From Ottowia testudinis (GTDB taxonomy: Bacteria > Pseudomonadota > Gammaproteobacteria > Burkholderiales > Burkholderiaceae_C): a stretch of 64,000 nt of DNA. The stretch covers positions 1,612,001 to 1,676,000 of the forward strand of contig NZ_CP071796.1 in assembly GCF_017498525.1 (NCBI RefSeq), given 5' to 3'. Below the pieces are notes generated by a model. The model was not told the origin of the DNA. It made no database searches and worked only from the letters and a program-made list of their open reading frames with translations. This document shows positions 1 through 8,939 of this stretch, piece by piece (position 1 is the first letter of the stretch; each line of letters begins with the position of its first letter). The position numbers and the translations under genes are program-made.

Positions 1-79
1 GGTGACGCACGACGACGCCCTGGCGGCGCGCTGCGGGCGCGCGCTGCGGCTGGTGCAAGGGCGCCTGGCGGACGCCTGA
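1..79 (+). CDS. C-terminal end of an ABC transporter ATP-binding protein (cut by window edge)
   Basis: The window opens inside this gene. Reading from base 2 gives 25 residues before a TGA at 77-79. The tail begins VTHDDALAARCGRALRLVQG and ends RLADA. The VTHD segment is the H-loop (switch histidine) of ABC ATPases, and the LAxxCxRxLxLxxGRL ending is typical of LolD/YbbA/MacB-type subunits that work with FtsX-like permeases in lipoprotein release or export. The Walker motifs lie outside the window, so the exact transporter cannot be named. A repeat-bearing gap follows, so it is probably the last gene of its operon. Confidence 0.6.
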   Translation, partial: VTHDDALAARCGRALRLVQGRLADA

Positions 80-131
80 CGGCGGCGGCACGCCGGTGCT
101 CCGGCGCAGGTGGGTAGCCCAGAGTGCTCCT

Positions 132-180
132 GAAAAAATAGCTGCTTGCGCTTGCCCTATAAGCGCTGGTGGCCGTTTTG
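132..180 (+). repeat. Family A dispersed palindromic element, copy 1
   Basis: AT-rich lead (gaaaaaata), then AGCTGCTTGC, then the core GCGCTTGCCCTATAAGCGC (arms GCGCTT/AAGCGC, 7-base loop), then a GGTGGCC tail. It lies between the ABC ATPase remnant and the esterase. This is the first of about twenty copies in the window. Confidence 0.8.
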
Positions 181-334
181 GCTTGTCGATATGCGACCGT
201 GGGGACGGTTGCCCCGCGCACGGCCGTGTGGCGCGCGCGACATGGGATGGTCACGCGAAAGTCACGTCGACGTCACGCCGGCGTCACCCCAGGTTCCTAT
301 GGTTTCGCATCTTTTTCCATTGGGCCTCTTCTCC

Positions 335-1696
335 ATGTCATTGCATCGAATCCCCTTGTCGATCGCCCTGTGCGCCGCCCTGCCTGTGGGCGCGCAGCAG
401 GCTTTTCCGGCCACCCTCACGGGCCATGCGGCCTTGCCGGCGCGCACCTTCGCCCCCGCGCCCAAGAACGCACCCGACAGCCTGCGCACCTCGGGCAAAT
501 ACACCGCGCCCCATGGCCGCCGCGTCGATCAGCTGGAGTCGATTGCCGGCACCTCGTACCTGTCGGCCAAGGACGCACCGCGCCCCACCGGCATCAGCCT
601 GCCGTTCGCCGGCCAGCCGGTGCAGGGCTTTTCGGGCATCAAGTCGGTGGGCCAGGGCCGCTACTGGGTGCTGACCGACAACGGCTTTGGCGCCAAGGCC
701 AACTCGGCCGACGCCATGCTGATGTTCCACGAGGTCGAGCCCGACTGGAAGACGGGCCAGGTCAAGCGCCACCAGACCGTCTTCTTGCACGACCCCGACC
801 GCAAGGTGCCGTTTCTGATCGTCAACGAAGGCACGCGCGAGCGCTACCTGACGGGCGCCGACTTCGACCCCGAGTCGATCCAGTTCATCGGCCACGATGT
901 GTGGATCGGCGACGAGCTGGGGCCGTACCTGGTGAAAGCCGACCGCCAGGGCAAGGTGCTGGCCGTGTTCGAGACCCAGGTCGATGGCAAGCCCGCGCGT
1001 TCGCCCGACCACTACGCCGTCACCACGCCCGCCACGCCGGGCGCGTTTGCCACCAACATCCGGCGCTCGCGCGGGTATGAGGGCATGGCGGCGTCGAAGG
1101 ACGGGCGCTTTCTGTACCCGCTGCTCGAAGGCCCGATGTGGGTCGAGGCCACCAAACAGTGGGAGATGAAGGACGGCCGCGAGTACCTGCGCATGCTCGA
1201 ATTCGACGTGCAAAAAGGCGAGTGGACCGGCCGCTCGTGGAAGTACCTGCTGGAGGCCAACGGCAACAACATCGGCGACTTCAACATGATCGACGCCGAC
1301 ACGGGCTTGATCATCGAGCGCGACAACGGCGAGGGCCTGGCGGCCACCGCCTGCAACGGCCCGGCGCGCGCCCATTGCCAGAACGTGCCGGCCAGGTTCA
1401 AGCGCGTCTACAAGGTGAGCCTGAAAGACGCCGACGCCGACGGCTTCGTGCGCAAGATCGGCTACGTCGACCTGCTGGACATCAACGACCCCAAGGCCGT
1501 GGCCAGGGTCGGCGGCGACAAGGGCAAATTCACCTTTCCATTCGTGACCATCGAGAACGTGGACGTGGTGGACGCCGAGCACATCATCGTCGCCAACGAC
1601 AACAACCTGCCGTATTCCGCCGGCCGCCAGCTGGGCAAGAACGACGACAACGAATTCATCCTGCTGCATGTGCCGGAGCTTTTGAAAGCCAAGTGA
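335..1696 (+). CDS. Esterase-like activity of phytase family protein, secreted
   Basis: A 453-residue protein with an N-terminal signal peptide (MSLHRIPLSIALCAALPVGA, cleavage expected near residue 20). The rest matches the phytase esterase-like family (PF13449) in pattern: a beta-propeller-like domain with the blocks FSGIKSVGQGRYWVLTDNG and GADFDPESIQFIGHDVWIGDE, and a C-terminal VTIENVDVVDAEHIIVANDN. Members are exported and often sit near phosphatases; the true substrate is unknown for most. Start: ATG at 335 gives a compact signal peptide; an in-frame ATG at 299 would add 12 residues. Neither has a strong Shine-Dalgarno. Upstream lies a repeat, downstream a REP-like inverted repeat. Family assignment is fairly sure, activity is not. 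Confidence 0.75.
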   Translation: MSLHRIPLSIALCAALPVGAQQAFPATLTGHAALPARTFAPAPKNAPDSLRTSGKYTAPHGRRVDQLESIAGTSYLSAKDAPRPTGISLPFAGQPVQGFSGIKSVGQGRYWVLTDNGFGAKANSADAMLMFHEVEPDWKTGQVKRHQTVFLHDPDRKVPFLIVNEGTRERYLTGADFDPESIQFIGHDVWIGDELGPYLVKADRQGKVLAVFETQVDGKPARSPDHYAVTTPATPGAFATNIRRSRGYEGMAASKDGRFLYPLLEGPMWVEATKQWEMKDGREYLRMLEFDVQKGEWTGRSWKYLLEANGNNIGDFNMIDADTGLIIERDNGEGLAATACNGPARAHCQNVPARFKRVYKVSLKDADADGFVRKIGYVDLLDINDPKAVARVGGDKGKFTFPFVTIENVDVVDAEHIIVANDNNLPYSAGRQLGKNDDNEFILLHVPELLKAK

Positions 1697-1712
1697 CCGG
1701 CTTGTTCGGCCC

Positions 1713-1805
1713 GTAGGTTGCGGGTGAGCGCAGCGAACCCCAACAGACGGCGGTGGTGAGGCAACGCCCCCGTGTTGGGTTTCGCTGCGCTCAACGCCAA
1801 CCTAC
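1713..1805. repeat. REP-like inverted repeat (family B), copy 1
   Basis: Imperfect arms: GTAGGTTGcgGGTGAGCGCA on the left and, reading inward from the right end at 1805, GTAGGTTGGCGTTGAGCGCA. The centre contains cccaac...gttggg. It sits between the esterase stop and the phosphatase start. The same arms recur, perfectly paired, at 2633-2722 on the other side of the phosphatase gene. Confidence 0.85.
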
Positions 1806-1836
1806 GCCACTTCTCTTTTTTAAACCGACCCGACCC

Positions 1837-2562
1837 ATGAATCCCCAATTTCGCCCCTTCGCCCTCGCCGTCACTCTAGCGCTGGCCACGCTGACCGGTT
1901 GCGCCAGCACCGGCGGCGTGCCGGCGGCCGCGCCCGCCGCGCAAAGCGCCCCGGTGCTCGATCTGTACCTGGTGCGCCACGGTCAGACGCAGTGGAACCT
2001 GGACAAGCGCCTGCAAGGCAGCACCGACAACGCGCTCAACGCCACGGGCCGCCAGCAGGCGGCCGAACTGGCGACCAAGCTGGCGGGCGTGAAGTTCGAC
2101 CACATCTACACCAGCGGCCTGACCCGCGCCAAGGAGACCGCCGCCGCCTTCGCCGGTCAGACGCCGACCACGCCGCTGCCGGCGCTCAACGAGCGCTCGT
2201 TCGGCAAGTTCGAGGGCATCTTCGAAGACCAGCGCGACGCCGCGCGTTATGCCGAATTCCAGAAGCGCGGCAGCGTGCTGACCGACGCGCTCGACGGCGG
2301 CGAATCGCTGCAAAGCCAGGCCGACCGCGTAGCGTCCGCGGTCAAGCAGATCGTGGCGCTCCACCCCAGCGGCAACGTGGCCATCGTGGCGCACGGCGGC
2401 GTCAACCCGCTGGTGCTGGCGGCGCTGCTCGACCTGCCGGTGGCCGAAGCGGTGCAGCGCATCAAGCAGGGCAACGACGAGGTGTATCTGGTGCGCCTGC
2501 GCCCAGGCGCCGCGCCTTCGGTGTGGAAGCAGGTGACCAAGGGGACGCTGGAGCAGCTCTAA
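1837..2562 (+). CDS. Histidine phosphatase family lipoprotein (phosphoglycerate mutase-like)
   Basis: A 241-residue protein of the histidine phosphatase (PGAM-like) superfamily. It opens with a lipoprotein signal peptide ending LATLTGC (lipidated Cys22), so it should sit in the envelope. The phosphoacceptor motif is LYLVRHGQTQWN (His48). A YTSGLTRAKETA block carries the second phosphate-binding Arg, LNERSFGKFEG the catalytic Glu, and IVAHGGV (about residue 187) the second His. Substrates vary widely in this family (sugar phosphates, phosphoproteins, nucleotides), so none is assigned. ATG at 1837 gives the best signal peptide. The gene stands alone between two copies of the same REP-like inverted repeat. 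Confidence 0.85.
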   Translation: MNPQFRPFALAVTLALATLTGCASTGGVPAAAPAAQSAPVLDLYLVRHGQTQWNLDKRLQGSTDNALNATGRQQAAELATKLAGVKFDHIYTSGLTRAKETAAAFAGQTPTTPLPALNERSFGKFEGIFEDQRDAARYAEFQKRGSVLTDALDGGESLQSQADRVASAVKQIVALHPSGNVAIVAHGGVNPLVLAALLDLPVAEAVQRIKQGNDEVYLVRLRPGAAPSVWKQVTKGTLEQL

Positions 2563-2632
2563 TGCGCGGGTTTGCGTGGGCGCGAGTCATGCTCGGCCTA
2601 TCGAGCGATGCGCGGTGGCGCGAGATCATCGG

Positions 2633-2722
2633 GTAGGTTGGCGGTGAGCGCAGCGAACCCCAACAACGCCGCACCCGGAAGTGACCGTTTGTTGGGGTTC
2701 GCTGCGCTCACCGCCAACCTAC
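2633..2722. repeat. REP-like inverted repeat (family B), copy 2
   Basis: A perfect inverted repeat with arms of about 34 bases. The left arm begins GTAGGTTGGCGGTGAGCGCA and continues to ccccaacaa; the right arm is its exact reverse complement. The arms are separated by about 22 bases. This could form a very long hairpin and would double as a transcription barrier between the phosphatase (+) and the YiaA/B gene (-), which converge here. Confidence 0.9.
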
Positions 2723-2758
2723 CAAGACGACGCAGGCGCCCGATGCGCCCAAGGCCGC

Positions 2759-3214
2759 TTATGCCGACGGCGGCGGCGCGTCGGGCCGCTCGCGGCGGCG
2801 CAGCATGGGGGTGATGCCGCCGGTGGCCGCCAGGTCGCGCACGTTCTTTTGCACGGCCACGGCGCCGAATAGGGCCAGCAGAAAGGCCATGGCGTAGAAG
2901 CCTTTTTCGCTGTCGGCCAACTTGGCGTTCCACAGGCCCACGGTCAGCAGAAACAGCACCAGAGCTACCGAGAACCAGCACAGGTTGTAATAAAGGCCGC
3001 TGACCGGAATGCCTTCGGTGCGGTCGCGCACCGATTTCTGCAGCGATATGGCGGAAAACAGGCCGTAGGCGAGCAGGGTGAGGTAGTAGCCTTTTTCGTT
3101 GAGCTGCATCTGGGCGTTCCACAGCCCCAGCAGGTACACCACGCTGCCTATGCAAAGCGCTGCCCAGGATGCAGCCACAAACGCACTCGATGGACGACCG
3201 ATGGGTGGTGACAT
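2759..3214 (-). CDS. YiaA/YiaB family inner membrane protein
   Basis: A 151-residue protein with four predicted membrane helices arranged as two copies of the YiaAB two-helix unit (PF05360). The first copy runs [20 protein letters not shown] to about residue 75, the second [20 protein letters not shown] to about residue 135. The repeated xGLWNAxxxxxEKGxY motif occurs in both halves, a clear internal duplication. E. coli YiaA/B have no firmly known biochemical role. ATG at 3214 is preceded by a textbook AGGAGG with 6-base spacing; longer in-frame extensions lack this. The gene converges on the histidine phosphatase across a REP-like repeat. Confidence 0.85.
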   Translation of the reverse strand: MSPPIGRPSSAFVAASWAALCIGSVVYLLGLWNAQMQLNEKGYYLTLLAYGLFSAISLQKSVRDRTEGIPVSGLYYNLCWFSVALVLFLLTVGLWNAKLADSEKGFYAMAFLLALFGAVAVQKNVRDLAATGGITPMLRRRERPDAPPPSA

Positions 3215-3310
3215 GAAAAACCTCCTCGTGTAGTAAGCCGGCGATGATACGTGCGCGGCCACGCCCCCAGATCGGCCGCTGCCGCCAGACCCTCGATCGG
3301 TGGTGATCAA

Positions 3311-3362
3311 TTCTTTTTTATAGCTGTCTGCGCTTTTCAGACAAGCGCTGCAGGGCTTTTAG
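3311..3362 (+). repeat. Family A element, copy 2
   Basis: ttctttttta lead, TAGCTGTCTG, core GCGCTTTTCAGACAAGCGC, then GCAGGGCTTTTAGAGTC. It lies between the convergent-side end of the VWA gene and the YiaA/B gene start, about 100 bases upstream of the latter. Confidence 0.8.
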
Positions 3363-3412
3363 AGTCAAAACCGCGATGGTTGGTCGACGCCAGCCAGGGG
3401 TGCTGCGCCGCG

Positions 3413-4507
3413 TCACAGAACCCGGTTGAACCACCACAGCGACAGCCCGCCCGCCAGCAGCGCCAGCAGCGCACCGGTCAGCGCGAACAGGGCGGAGATT
3501 TCGGTCTCCTTCTTCTCCAGCGTCAGGCGGCTGCTGAGGTTTTCATAGACCTTCTTCAGGTCTTGCGCGGTGCCGGCGTAGTAGTAGCTGGCGGCGGTCT
3601 GCTGGGCGATGGCCTTGAGGGTGTCTTCGTCCAGCCGCACGCGCATCGACCAGCCCTCGAAGCCGATGGTTTCGCCATCCACCGTGCCCACGCCCACGGT
3701 GTAGACCTTGACCCCGCGGTCGGCGGCCAGCTTGGCGGCTTCGAGCGGATCCACGCCGGTGGTGCGCTGGCCGTCGGTCAGCATGATGATGGCGGCCGAG
3801 TTGTACGAGCCCGGCGGCACGGGGATGAATTCGTTCTGCTTGGGCGGCGGCTGATCCAACGGGCGGCCCATGCCGCCGCGCATGCGGTCGAAGCTGAGTT
3901 GCTGCAGCTCGATCCCGGCGTTGGGGAAAATCGTCGCCAGCGAGATCACGATGGCGTTGCCGGTGGCGGTGGCGCGCTGCAGCTGAAAGCGGTCGATGGC
4001 GGTGGCGAGGTCGTCGCGGTTCAACGTGGGCAGCTGCGCCACCTGGGCCGAGCCGGCAAAGGCGACGATGCCGACCTTGATGTCGCGCGGCAAGTCTTTC
4101 AAGAACGTCTTGGCCGCGTTCTGTGCCGCCACCAGGCGGTTGGGCTCGACGTCGGTGGCGCGCATGCTGCCCGACACGTCCATCGCCAGGATGATGGTCT
4201 GCTGGTTGGAGGGCAGCGCCACCAGCGCCACCGGCCGCGCGCTGGCCAGCAGCAACAGCAGCAGCGCGCCCAGCAGCAGCAGCGGCGGCAGGTGGCGCCG
4301 CCAGCCGGGGCCGCGCCCCTGCGCCTCGCGCACGATGCTCAAGCTGGCGTAGCGCACGGCCAGCTGGCGCTTGCGCCGCATCAGCCACGCATACAGCAGC
4401 ACCAGCAGCGGCAGCATCAGCAGCAGCCACAGGAATTGCGGCCACAGAAAATGGGGCTGCGGTACGCCGGCAGGCCATTTCAGAAAGGCAGGCCAAGTGA
4501 GGTTCAT
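3413..4507 (-). CDS. VWA domain-containing membrane protein (BatA-like)
   Basis: A 364-residue inner membrane protein with two N-terminal helices (about 20-42 and 74-92), a von Willebrand A domain facing the periplasm, and a C-terminal helix (about 335-358). The MIDAS metal site is intact: DVSGS starts at residue 110, and further on come TATGNAI and MLTDGQRTTG. Such proteins act with a MoxR AAA+ ATPase and a DUF58 protein in envelope stress or complex assembly, and those two genes lie directly upstream on the same strand. ATG at 4507 is chosen because the next helix begins soon after it; the Shine-Dalgarno is weak. Unlike many related operons, no DUF4381 gene or second VWA gene is present. 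Confidence 0.85.
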   Translation of the reverse strand: MNLTWPAFLKWPAGVPQPHFLWPQFLWLLLMLPLLVLLYAWLMRRKRQLAVRYASLSIVREAQGRGPGWRRHLPPLLLLGALLLLLLASARPVALVALPSNQQTIILAMDVSGSMRATDVEPNRLVAAQNAAKTFLKDLPRDIKVGIVAFAGSAQVAQLPTLNRDDLATAIDRFQLQRATATGNAIVISLATIFPNAGIELQQLSFDRMRGGMGRPLDQPPPKQNEFIPVPPGSYNSAAIIMLTDGQRTTGVDPLEAAKLAADRGVKVYTVGVGTVDGETIGFEGWSMRVRLDEDTLKAIAQQTAASYYYAGTAQDLKKVYENLSSRLTLEKKETEISALFALTGALLALLAGGLSLWWFNRVL

Positions 4508-4615
4508 GGCAATTTCGTTCAGGACTGACGCACACCTGCATGAAGCTGAACGCCACACCTCTTGCGAACAAGCTGACAAGCGCCTTTTTGCGTCAGTCGT
4601 TTCATTGTCGCGCGA

Positions 4616-5614
4616 TCAGGCGGTTTTGCGCAGGTGCGCGGGCATGCCGCCGCCAGCGGCCAGGCGGGCGCGCTGGCGGCGCAGGTCGGCAAAGCGCACG
4701 ATGGCCTGGGCCAGATCGTCGTCTGTTGACAGCTCCAGCGCATCGACACCAGCGCGCGCCAGAGCTTCGCGCAGCGCGGTCTCGCGCTGCGCGGCGAGGG
4801 CGGCAAAGCGCTGGCGAAAGCGAGCGTCGTGTGTGCCGACCAGCAGCTGTTCGCCCGTTTCGGCGTCGCGCAAGGTCAGCAGGCCCAGGTCGGGCAGCTC
4901 AAGCTCCAGCGGGTCGGTCAGGCGAACGGCGACCACGTCATGCCGCAGCGCGAGCTGGCCGAGCGGCTTCTCCCAGCCCGGTTCACTGATGAAATCCGAC
5001 ACCACGAAGAGGGTCGAGCGGCGGCGAATGGTATCGGCCGCCGCCAGCAGCAATTCAGAAAGTTTTGTGCCGCCAGCGCTTGATTGGCAAGCGCGAGCAG
5101 CTTCTTTTTTTGTAGCGACCGCTGGCTGCACCTGTTGCATGGCGTGCAGCAGGTGCAGCACATGCTGTCGGCTGGCGCGTGCGGGAATCATCTTCTCCAC
5201 CCCCGCGCCGTAGAGCAGGGCGCCCACGCGGTTGCCGCGCCGCGTGAGCAGGCGCGCCAGCACGGCGACGAATTCGGCCGACACCTGGCGCTTGGGCCGC
5301 GCGCCCGAGCCGAAATCGACCGAGGGGCTCAAGTCCAACAGAAACCAGGCCGTCATCTCGCGGTCTTCGGTGAACACGCGCACGTGCGGCGTTTGCATGC
5401 GCGCCGTTACGTTCCAGTCGATATGGCGCACGTCGTCGTGCAACTGGTATTCGCGCAGGTCGGCCAGATCGAGCCCGCTGCCGCGCATCAGCGTGCGCCA
5501 GTTGCCCTGCAGCAGGCCGTCGAGGCGGCGCAGCACCGTCCATTCGAGGCGGCGCAGCAGGTGCTCGGCGCTTTCGTGCGCCGCCACGCCGGCCGCGCGC
5601 GCTGGGTTGGGCAT
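4616..5614 (-). CDS. DUF58 domain-containing protein (MoxR partner)
   Basis: A 332-residue soluble DUF58 protein. The signature block HIDWNVTARMQTPHVRVFTE lies in the N-terminal third, preceded by RGSGLDLADLREYQLHDDVR; the rest is a degenerate VWA-like fold (FVVSDFISEPG). It is thought to work with MoxR and VWA proteins on envelope or metal-cofactor assembly. ATG at 5614 is taken as start; a GTG at 5659 overlapping the moxR stop as GTGA is an equally good, translationally coupled alternative adding 15 residues. Bases 5069-5118 are a family A repeat read in frame, giving the extra stretch VATKKEAARACQSSAG, which looks like a foreign linker in an otherwise conserved domain. Confidence 0.85.
   Translation of the reverse strand: MPNPARAAGVAAHESAEHLLRRLEWTVLRRLDGLLQGNWRTLMRGSGLDLADLREYQLHDDVRHIDWNVTARMQTPHVRVFTEDREMTAWFLLDLSPSVDFGSGARPKRQVSAEFVAVLARLLTRRGNRVGALLYGAGVEKMIPARASRQHVLHLLHAMQQVQPAVATKKEAARACQSSAGGTKLSELLLAAADTIRRRSTLFVVSDFISEPGWEKPLGQLALRHDVVAVRLTDPLELELPDLGLLTLRDAETGEQLLVGTHDARFRQRFAALAAQRETALREALARAGVDALELSTDDDLAQAIVRFADLRRQRARLAAGGGMPAHLRKTA
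5069..5118 (-). repeat. Family A element inside the DUF58 gene (copy 3)
   Basis: The plus strand shows core GCGCTTGATTGGCAAGCGC followed by GAGCAGCTTCTTTTTTTGTAG, the reverse orientation of copy 1. It is entirely coding and keeps the DUF58 frame open, adding about 16 residues. Confidence 0.75.
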
Positions 5615-5655
5615 CGCGTGGGGCAGCGGTGCCGTGGTGCGGCGCAGCCAGCGGA

Positions 5656-6675
<1,020 letters not shown>

Positions 6676-6702
6676 GCGCTGTGTACTCCGAAAAATAGAG
6701 TA

Positions 6703-7623
6703 TCAGAAGGGGGGCTGACCGGCAGCCGTGGCCGCGTTCTCGATCGGCACCGCAAAGCCGATGCCCAGAAAGGTGCGCGCCGGCGTGGGATTGAGGATGG
6801 CGGTGACGATGCCCACCACCTCGCCGTCCATCGTGACCAGCGGCCCGCCCGAATTGCCGGGGTTGGCGGCGGCGTCGAACTGGATCAGGTTGGTCATCGG
6901 TTGTCCGCCTTCGGGCGATTTGAAGCCGCGCTTGAGCCCCGACACCACGCCCGCCGACACCGACGGCCCGATGCCGAACGGAAAGCCGATGGCCACCACC
7001 TCGTCGCCTGGCACCAGGTCGGCCGTCGAACGCATGGTGGCCGCTTGCAGGTCGTCCGGAAGCTTCTGCGCCCGCAGCACGGCCAGGTCGTTTTCGGGCT
7101 GAATGTTGACGATCGCGGCGGGCGATTCCAGCCCATCGGCGAAGGTCACCGTGATGCTGTCCGCGCCCTGCACCACGTGCAGGTTGGTCAGGATGGTGCC
7201 GTTGTCGATGATCACCACGCCCGTGCCCACGCCGCGGCCCATCTCCACGTGGCCCTTACGGTCTTTCTTGCCAGCCACCAGGCCCTCGACCCGAACCAGC
7301 GACGGGCCCACGGCAGCGGCGGCGCGCGCGGCCTGCGACGGCAGGACCTTGTTGGTCAGCGTGTGCATCACGGCGGCGTGGATGTCGTCCTGCGTCAGTT
7401 TGCGCGGCGCGGACGGCCCCCAAGGGCCGACAGACCAGGCCAGCGCGGCACCCATTAGCACGATGGCGGCCCAGGTCAACGCAGGGTGTGCCAGCGCGCG
7501 GCGCAGGCGGGCGCGACGCGACTGGGCAGCGGCCTGCGGCGCCGCCGCCGGCGGGGCGTGGGCCTCGTCCGCCGGCACAGCGACCGGCGGGCGGGAGCGA
7601 CTGTAAAGCGCGGTTCGACGCAT
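6703..7623 (-). CDS. Membrane-anchored trypsin-like serine protease (HtrA/DegS-like, no PDZ)
   Basis: A 306-residue S1C-type protease. A basic N-terminus is followed by one membrane anchor (about 48-66) and then the protease domain in the periplasm. The catalytic triad is visible: His149 in LTNLHVV, Asp179 in PENDLAVL and Ser258 in NPGNSGGPL. The protein ends about 45 residues after the serine, so it lacks the PDZ domain of DegP/DegS, which implies different control of activity. ATG at 7623 follows GAGGTG. It lies 27 bases upstream of moxR on the same strand and may be cotranscribed with that operon; it is divergent from tatD. Confidence 0.88.
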   Translation of the reverse strand: MRRTALYSRSRPPVAVPADEAHAPPAAAPQAAAQSRRARLRRALAHPALTWAAIVLMGAALAWSVGPWGPSAPRKLTQDDIHAAVMHTLTNKVLPSQAARAAAAVGPSLVRVEGLVAGKKDRKGHVEMGRGVGTGVVIIDNGTILTNLHVVQGADSITVTFADGLESPAAIVNIQPENDLAVLRAQKLPDDLQAATMRSTADLVPGDEVVAIGFPFGIGPSVSAGVVSGLKRGFKSPEGGQPMTNLIQFDAAANPGNSGGPLVTMDGEVVGIVTAILNPTPARTFLGIGFAVPIENAATAAGQPPF

Positions 7624-7716
7624 GGGCACCTCGGGCAGCTTCAGGCGACACGGACAGCCGCACGGTAGCATGCTTCACGCTCGGCGCGCCATCGCCTGCC
7701 CGCATTACCGTCCACC

Positions 7717-8583
7717 ATGACATCTCTCTGGATCGACACCCATTGCCACCTGGACGCAGGCGAATTCGCCGCCGATGCGGACGCCGTGCGCGAGCGCGCC
7801 GCGCAGGCCGGCGTGGGCCTGTGCGTGATTCCCGCTGTCGAGGTGAGCGCGTTCGACGGTGCGCGCACGCTGGCGCACCGCTGGGGCGATGCCTACGCGC
7901 TGGGCATTCACCCGCTGTATGTCGCGGGCGCCACCGACGACGCGCTGGCCGAGCTGGACCGCGCCCTGCACGCCCACGCGGACGACCCGCATCTGGTCGC
8001 GGTGGGCGAGATCGGCCTCGACTACTTCGTGCCCGAGCTGGCGGCACCCGGCGCGCTGCGCGAGCGGCAAGAGCACTTCTACCGCGAGCAGCTCAAGCTG
8101 GCGCGCCGCCATGGCCTGCCTGTCATCTTGCATGTGCGCCGCTCAGTCGATCAGGTGCTCAAAGGCCTGCGCGACATCGGCGTGCCGGGCGGCATCGCCC
8201 ACGCCTTCAACGGCAGCCGGCAGCAGGCTGATGTGCTGCTGGGCATGGGCTTCAAGCTGGGTTTTGGCGGCGTCGTCACCTACGAACGCGCCACGCGCCT
8301 GCGCGCACTGGCGGGCGAATTGACCGATGAAGCCATCGTGATGGAAACCGACGCGCCGGACATCCCGCCGCACTGGCTGTACGTCACAGCCGAGCAGCGC
8401 GCGAGCGGCGCGCCCCAAGGCCGCAACGAACCGGCCGAGCTGCCGCGCATCGCCCAGGTGATTGCCGATTTGCGCCACACCACTCCGCTCGATCTGGCGC
8501 GCCAAACGTCGTCTAACTCCATGGCCGCGCTGCCGCGAATCGGCGTGCTGGTTGCCAAGAAAAACGCCCCGTCAGCGGACTGA
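7717..8583 (+). CDS. tatD: TatD family metal-dependent hydrolase
   Basis: A 288-residue amidohydrolase-fold enzyme. The metal-binding HxH is in IDTHCHLD (His9, His11). VGEIGLDY carries the bridging Glu, HVRRSV and AHAFNGS the further His residues, and METDAPDIPP the catalytic Asp. TatD proteins are metal-dependent DNases (3'-5' exonuclease on oxidised DNA) with suggested RNA roles. The start is the ATG closest to the conserved WIDTHCHLD. The last 11 codons lie within a terminator hairpin belonging to the opposite-strand tRNA gene, so the C-terminal VLVAKKNAPSAD is partly shaped by that structure. Confidence 0.9.
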   Translation: MTSLWIDTHCHLDAGEFAADADAVRERAAQAGVGLCVIPAVEVSAFDGARTLAHRWGDAYALGIHPLYVAGATDDALAELDRALHAHADDPHLVAVGEIGLDYFVPELAAPGALRERQEHFYREQLKLARRHGLPVILHVRRSVDQVLKGLRDIGVPGGIAHAFNGSRQQADVLLGMGFKLGFGGVVTYERATRLRALAGELTDEAIVMETDAPDIPPHWLYVTAEQRASGAPQGRNEPAELPRIAQVIADLRHTTPLDLARQTSSNSMAALPRIGVLVAKKNAPSAD

Positions 8584-8590
8584 CGGGGCG
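8555..8590 (-). terminator. Rho-independent terminator of the tRNA-Ala gene, overlapping the tatD 3' end
   Basis: Stem CGCCCCGTCA (8565-8574) pairs with TGACGGGGCG (8581-8590) around a 6-base loop. On the minus strand the hairpin is followed by TTTTTCTT. It starts 10 bases past the tRNA CCA end. The tatD stop TGA (8581-8583) is part of the stem. Confidence 0.85.
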
Positions 8591-8600
8591 TCGGGATTCG

Positions 8601-8676
<76 letters not shown>

Positions 8677-8700
8677 ACGAAGGATCGCCATTTTAGCGCC

Positions 8701-8808
8701 GGTTCAATCGGCTTGCCCGCGTAAACGCGATGCTGTGCCAGCACCTGGCCGCCGGGCGCGACAGGCACGCGGGGTTCAATCGGCTTGCCCGCGTAAACGC
8801 GATGCTGT
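8701..8808. repeat. Two direct copies of a 36-bp unit upstream of tRNA-Ala
   Basis: The unit beginning GGTTCAATCGGCTTGCCCGC and ending GCGATGCTGT occurs identically at 8701-8736 and 8773-8808, exactly 72 bases apart. Each holds the short palindrome CGCG-TAAA-CGCG. On the minus strand both would encode QHRVYAGKPIEP in the same frame, but no gene-like context exists. Confidence 0.8.
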
Positions 8809-8923
8809 AGCGCGACACGTCGCTTATCACCGCCCGCGATGGGCGTGACGCGGTCAACGATGGGAGCAGACAGGGGTTCGCCGCGCCCCGCCGCCAAGGT
8901 CAGGGGCCGGGGTTGGCGTTTGC

Positions 8924-8929
8924 GACAAT
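8924..8929 (+). promoter_or_regulatory. Putative -10 box of a leaderless transcript
   Basis: GACAAT ends 10 bases before the hydrolase ATG at 8940, and no Shine-Dalgarno lies between them. No convincing -35. Confidence 0.35.
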
Positions 8930-8939
8930 AACGCTTCCC

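Noticed and set aside
338-1669. 443-codon open frame on the minus strand opposite the esterase
   Set aside because: Shadow frame caused by high GC. Composition (His/Val/Gly/Ala rich) is unlike a protein and the plus-strand gene has clear family motifs.
8701-8808. CRISPR-like array
   Set aside because: Only two repeats, no further units, no cas genes in the window.
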